Shown piece after piece: positions 6,563-7,867 of a stretch of DNA of 7,867 bases. Origin of the DNA: DATFEN01 sp035691285. Lineage in GTDB: Bacteria; Acidobacteriota; Vicinamibacteria; Fen-336. Location: assembly GCA_035691285.1 (NCBI GenBank), contig DASSJI010000213.1, positions 1-7,867 of the forward strand. The letters run 5' to 3'. Every line of letters starts with the position of its first letter. Within the stretch, counting starts at the first letter, position 1. The notes under the pieces were generated by a model. It was not told where the DNA came from. It made no database searches and saw only the letters and a program-made list of their open reading frames with translations. Made by a program: the position numbers and the translations under genes.

Positions 6563-7345
6563 TCAGGCCCTGACGAGGCGCGAGCGCACTTGGCGCCAGG
6601 TGGTCGCGAGCGCGTTGCGCGTCGACTCGAGCCGGCGCGCGCCGAAGTCCGAAGCCTCCTGGCTCTGGAGCGTCTCCCGGGCCCGGGTCACGAGCTTCCG
6701 GCAGGTCTGGACCAGGATGTCGTCGGCGTGGCCGCGGGTGCGCAGCTCCTCGATGTCCACCACGAGGTCCGTGATCATCCGCTCGATCTCCAGCACGTGC
6801 TCGCGGAGCTGGGCGTCGAGCGGATAGACCACCTCGATCGGCTCCTCCGGGACCGGCGCCGGAGCGGCCGTCTCCGCCGCTTGCGCCGCCGCCGAGCGCG
6901 CCCGCTCCTCGCGGAGCTCGCGCCAGGCCCGCGAGAAGAGGAAGGGATAGAGCGTGTTGATCTCCTCGAACTCCTGCTTCGCGGACTCGTCCTTCGTCAG
7001 GTAGTACGACCGCACCGCCGCCTTCACGCGCATGACGAGGCGCTGCTCCTTCTCCTCGATCACGAAGCGGGTGTCTCCGGCCAGCTCCTGGATCCTCTGC
7101 TCGATGAAACGGTTGTGCTCGTGGGTGCGGAGGTCCTCGAAGTCGTGGTCGTGCCCGTGCACGATGCGAGCGTTCGGCTCGCCGTAGTTCGCGTAGACGA
7201 TCACGTTCACCCGGCGGACCGGCTTCTCCGTCACGCGGTCGACGACCGGGCCGCGATCCTCGATCTGGATGTGGTAGGGGGTCCCGGCGCTCGAGGTGTA
7301 ATTCTGGTTCAGGCCACCGACCTTACACATCCGCGCATCGAGCAC
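6563..7345 (-). CDS. Uncharacterised His-rich, helical cytoplasmic protein
   Basis: I do not recognise this 260-residue protein. Counting from GTG 7345, residues 23-62 look like a small beta-rich segment (YHIQIEDRGP, then NVIVYANYGEPNARI). It is followed by a cluster of five histidines and several acids (H63, H65, H67, H75, H77). Residues 78-150 are charged and helical and contain LYPFLFSRAWREL. An Ala/Pro/Glu linker follows (151-170), then a charged helical C-terminus (176-260). There is no signal peptide or membrane helix. Codon use matches its neighbours, so it is a real gene. The start is uncertain: GTG 7345 and ATG 7330 lack a nearby Shine-Dalgarno, whereas AAGGAGG at 7372-7366 sits five bases before an in-frame CTG at 7360. 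It diverges from dnaK, and its promoter overlaps the dnaK promoter. A metal-binding or stress role is only speculation. Confidence 0.8.
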   Translation of the reverse strand: MLDARMCKVGGLNQNYTSSAGTPYHIQIEDRGPVVDRVTEKPVRRVNVIVYANYGEPNARIVHGHDHDFEDLRTHEHNRFIEQRIQELAGDTRFVIEEKEQRLVMRVKAAVRSYYLTKDESAKQEFEEINTLYPFLFSRAWRELREERARSAAAQAAETAAPAPVPEEPIEVVYPLDAQLREHVLEIERMITDLVVDIEELRTRGHADDILVQTCRKLVTRARETLQSQEASDFGARRLESTRNALATTWRQVRSRLVRA

Positions 7346-7360
7346 CGGACCTGGTTCCAG

Positions 7361-7375
7361 CGCAACCTCCTTGCG
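7361..7375 (-). promoter_or_regulatory. Shine-Dalgarno displayed in a small hairpin loop
   Basis: On the minus strand CGCAA (7375-7371) and TTGCG (7365-7361) can pair around the loop GGAGG (7370-7366), the core of AAGGAGG. An in-frame CTG (7360-7358) follows immediately. This is the only strong ribosome site near the start of the uncharacterised gene and suggests either a CTG start or a structured leader before ATG 7330. Confidence 0.45.
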
Positions 7376-7381
7376 AACCCG

Positions 7382-7404
7382 GGGGCCTGATTCTAGCAGG
7401 CCCC
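7382..7404 (-). promoter_or_regulatory. 8-bp leader hairpin of the uncharacterised gene
   Basis: GGGGCCTG and CAGGCCCC enclose a 7-base loop, nine bases upstream of the AAGGAGG site. A weaker 6-bp stem (7415-7420 with 7432-7437) lies near the predicted 5' end of the same transcript. They may stabilise or regulate the leader. Confidence 0.45.
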
Positions 7405-7446
7405 TCCCCCCAGGCTCAACAGGGACAAGCAGTTGAGACTATGAGT

Positions 7447-7475
7447 AGTATACAGTCAGATTTAATGCTTGACAA
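7447..7475 (-). promoter_or_regulatory. Sigma-70-type promoter for the uncharacterised gene
   Basis: Minus-strand TTGTCA (7475-7470) and TATACT (7452-7447) each match consensus at five of six bases and are separated by exactly 17 bases. Transcription would start near 7440, giving a leader of roughly 80-110 bases depending on the start codon. The -35 overlaps that of the dnaK promoter on the other strand. Confidence 0.65.
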
Positions 7476-7497
7476 CCGCTAATGCTAGGCCTATTAT
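7469..7497 (+). promoter_or_regulatory. Sigma-70-type promoter for dnaK
   Basis: A perfect TTGACA (7469-7474) is followed after 17 bases by TATTAT (7492-7497; five of six), in an A/T-rich island of otherwise G/C-rich DNA. Predicted start is about 7504. The 3'-side hexamer does not look like a heat-shock sigma-32 element, and no CIRCE repeat is present. TAATGCT occurs twice (7463-7469 and 7480-7486), flanking the -35. Confidence 0.8.
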
Positions 7498-7503
7498 CCG
7501 AGT

Positions 7504-7541
7504 GCGGCCGGAACCCGTTGTTCGGGCGAGGCTCCGGCCGC
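7504..7541 (+). promoter_or_regulatory. Stem-loop at the predicted 5' end of dnaK mRNA
   Basis: GCGGCCGGA (7504-7512) is exactly complementary to TCCGGCCGC (7533-7541). An inner stem CCCG/CGGG (7514-7517 and 7523-7526) closes a TTGTT loop, leaving an asymmetric 6-base bulge (7527-7532). The outer stem begins at the base where transcription should start. The ribosome site lies outside the stem, so 5'-end protection fits better than direct masking of translation. Confidence 0.65.
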
Positions 7542-7545
7542 GAGC

Positions 7546-7559
7546 GGAGGAGCGAGGAG
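7546..7559 (+). promoter_or_regulatory. Purine-rich ribosome-binding region of dnaK
   Basis: GGAGGAG (7546-7552) and a second AGGAG (7555-7559) precede ATG 7562 by 9 and 2 bases. The first has the usable spacing. Confidence 0.65.
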
Positions 7560-7561
7560 AC

Positions 7562-7867
7562 ATGAGCAAGGTCGTCGGCATCGACCTCGGGACGACCAAC
7601 TCGGTCGTCGCCGTGATGGAGGGGGACAGCCCCTCTGTGATCGCAAACTCGGAGGGCGCCCGCACGACGCCGTCGGTGGTGGCCTTCGGCAAGGACGGCG
7701 AGCGGCTCGTCGGCCAGGTCGCGAAACGGCAGGCCGTCACGAACCCCGAGAACACCGTGTACTCGATCAAGCGCTTCATGGGGCGCCGCTACTCGGAGGT
7801 GAGCGAGGAGCAGAAGATGGTGCCCTTCAAGGTCGTCGAGGCCGGAAACGGCGACGCCCGGGTCGAG
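7562..7867 (+). CDS. dnaK: Chaperone DnaK (Hsp70), N-terminal 102 residues; runs off the window
   Basis: The frame from ATG 7562 stays open to the right edge. It begins MSKVVGIDLGTTNSVVAVMEG, whose GIDLGTTNS is the Hsp70 phosphate-1 motif of the actin-like ATPase domain. ARTTPSVVAF, VGQVAKRQAVTNPENT and SIKRFMGRR follow as in bacterial DnaK. DnaK binds unfolded peptides in the cytoplasm in an ATP cycle with DnaJ and GrpE. Only about a sixth of the usual length (about 640 residues) is visible; the rest of the ATPase domain, the substrate domain and any dnaJ or grpE neighbour lie beyond the window. It has its own strong promoter and a structured leader, and diverges from an uncharacterised gene. 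Confidence 0.97.
   Translation, partial: MSKVVGIDLGTTNSVVAVMEGDSPSVIANSEGARTTPSVVAFGKDGERLVGQVAKRQAVTNPENTVYSIKRFMGRRYSEVSEEQKMVPFKVVEAGNGDARVE

Noticed and set aside
7430..7561. CIRCE (HrcA operator) or sigma-32 promoter before dnaK
   Set aside because: No TTAGCACTC-N9-GAGTGCTAA repeat and no CCCCAT-type -10 are present; the site fits a sigma-70 promoter.
7462..7779. Minus-strand 105-codon frame over the dnaK start
   Set aside because: It covers the dnaK promoter and coding start on the opposite strand and shows no recognisable domain.

Overview
The window is high-GC bacterial chromosomal DNA with strongly G/C-ending codons in most genes. A membrane-anchored TPR protein, an NtrC-type sigma-54 activator, a bacterial OPT transporter and a DnaK gene together suggest a soil-type bacterium, such as an Acidobacteriota or deltaproteobacterial (Myxococcota-like) lineage. 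This placement is inference; no marker here settles it. I see no phage, transposase, CRISPR, tRNA or rRNA.

Left part, + strand (1-3371): the 3' part of a large protein with a membrane segment, a TolB/FlgO-like domain and TPR-like repeats. Next comes a very short ORF with a good Shine-Dalgarno and a convincing Sec signal peptide. It breaks off after about 50 mature residues and overlaps the start of a complete NtrC/NtrX-type response regulator (REC, AAA+ and Fis domains). No sensor kinase for it is in view.

Convergent spacer (3372-3509): a cluster of three strong stem-loops, looking like an intergenic repeat element and possible bidirectional terminator. Middle part, - strand (3510-6163): an OPT-family transporter followed by a small P-loop kinase-like protein, joined by a 4-base GTGA overlap and so very probably one translationally coupled operon.

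Right part: a small [2Fe-2S] ferredoxin-like gene (+) diverges from the OPT gene and converges tightly on an uncharacterised - strand gene. That gene diverges from dnaK, whose first 102 codons end the window. The dnaK spacer is the most structured non-coding stretch. Two near-consensus sigma-70 promoters, each with a 17-base spacer, face away from each other and share almost the same -35 bases. The predicted dnaK transcript begins at a 9-bp stem-loop. The opposing transcript carries several hairpins, one of which displays its Shine-Dalgarno in the loop directly before an in-frame CTG codon.

No obviously new multi-gene system is proven. The best leads are the OPT/P-loop kinase pair, the uncharacterised His-rich protein next to dnaK, the architecture of the dnaK divergent spacer, and the decayed or miniature secreted ORF before the response regulator.
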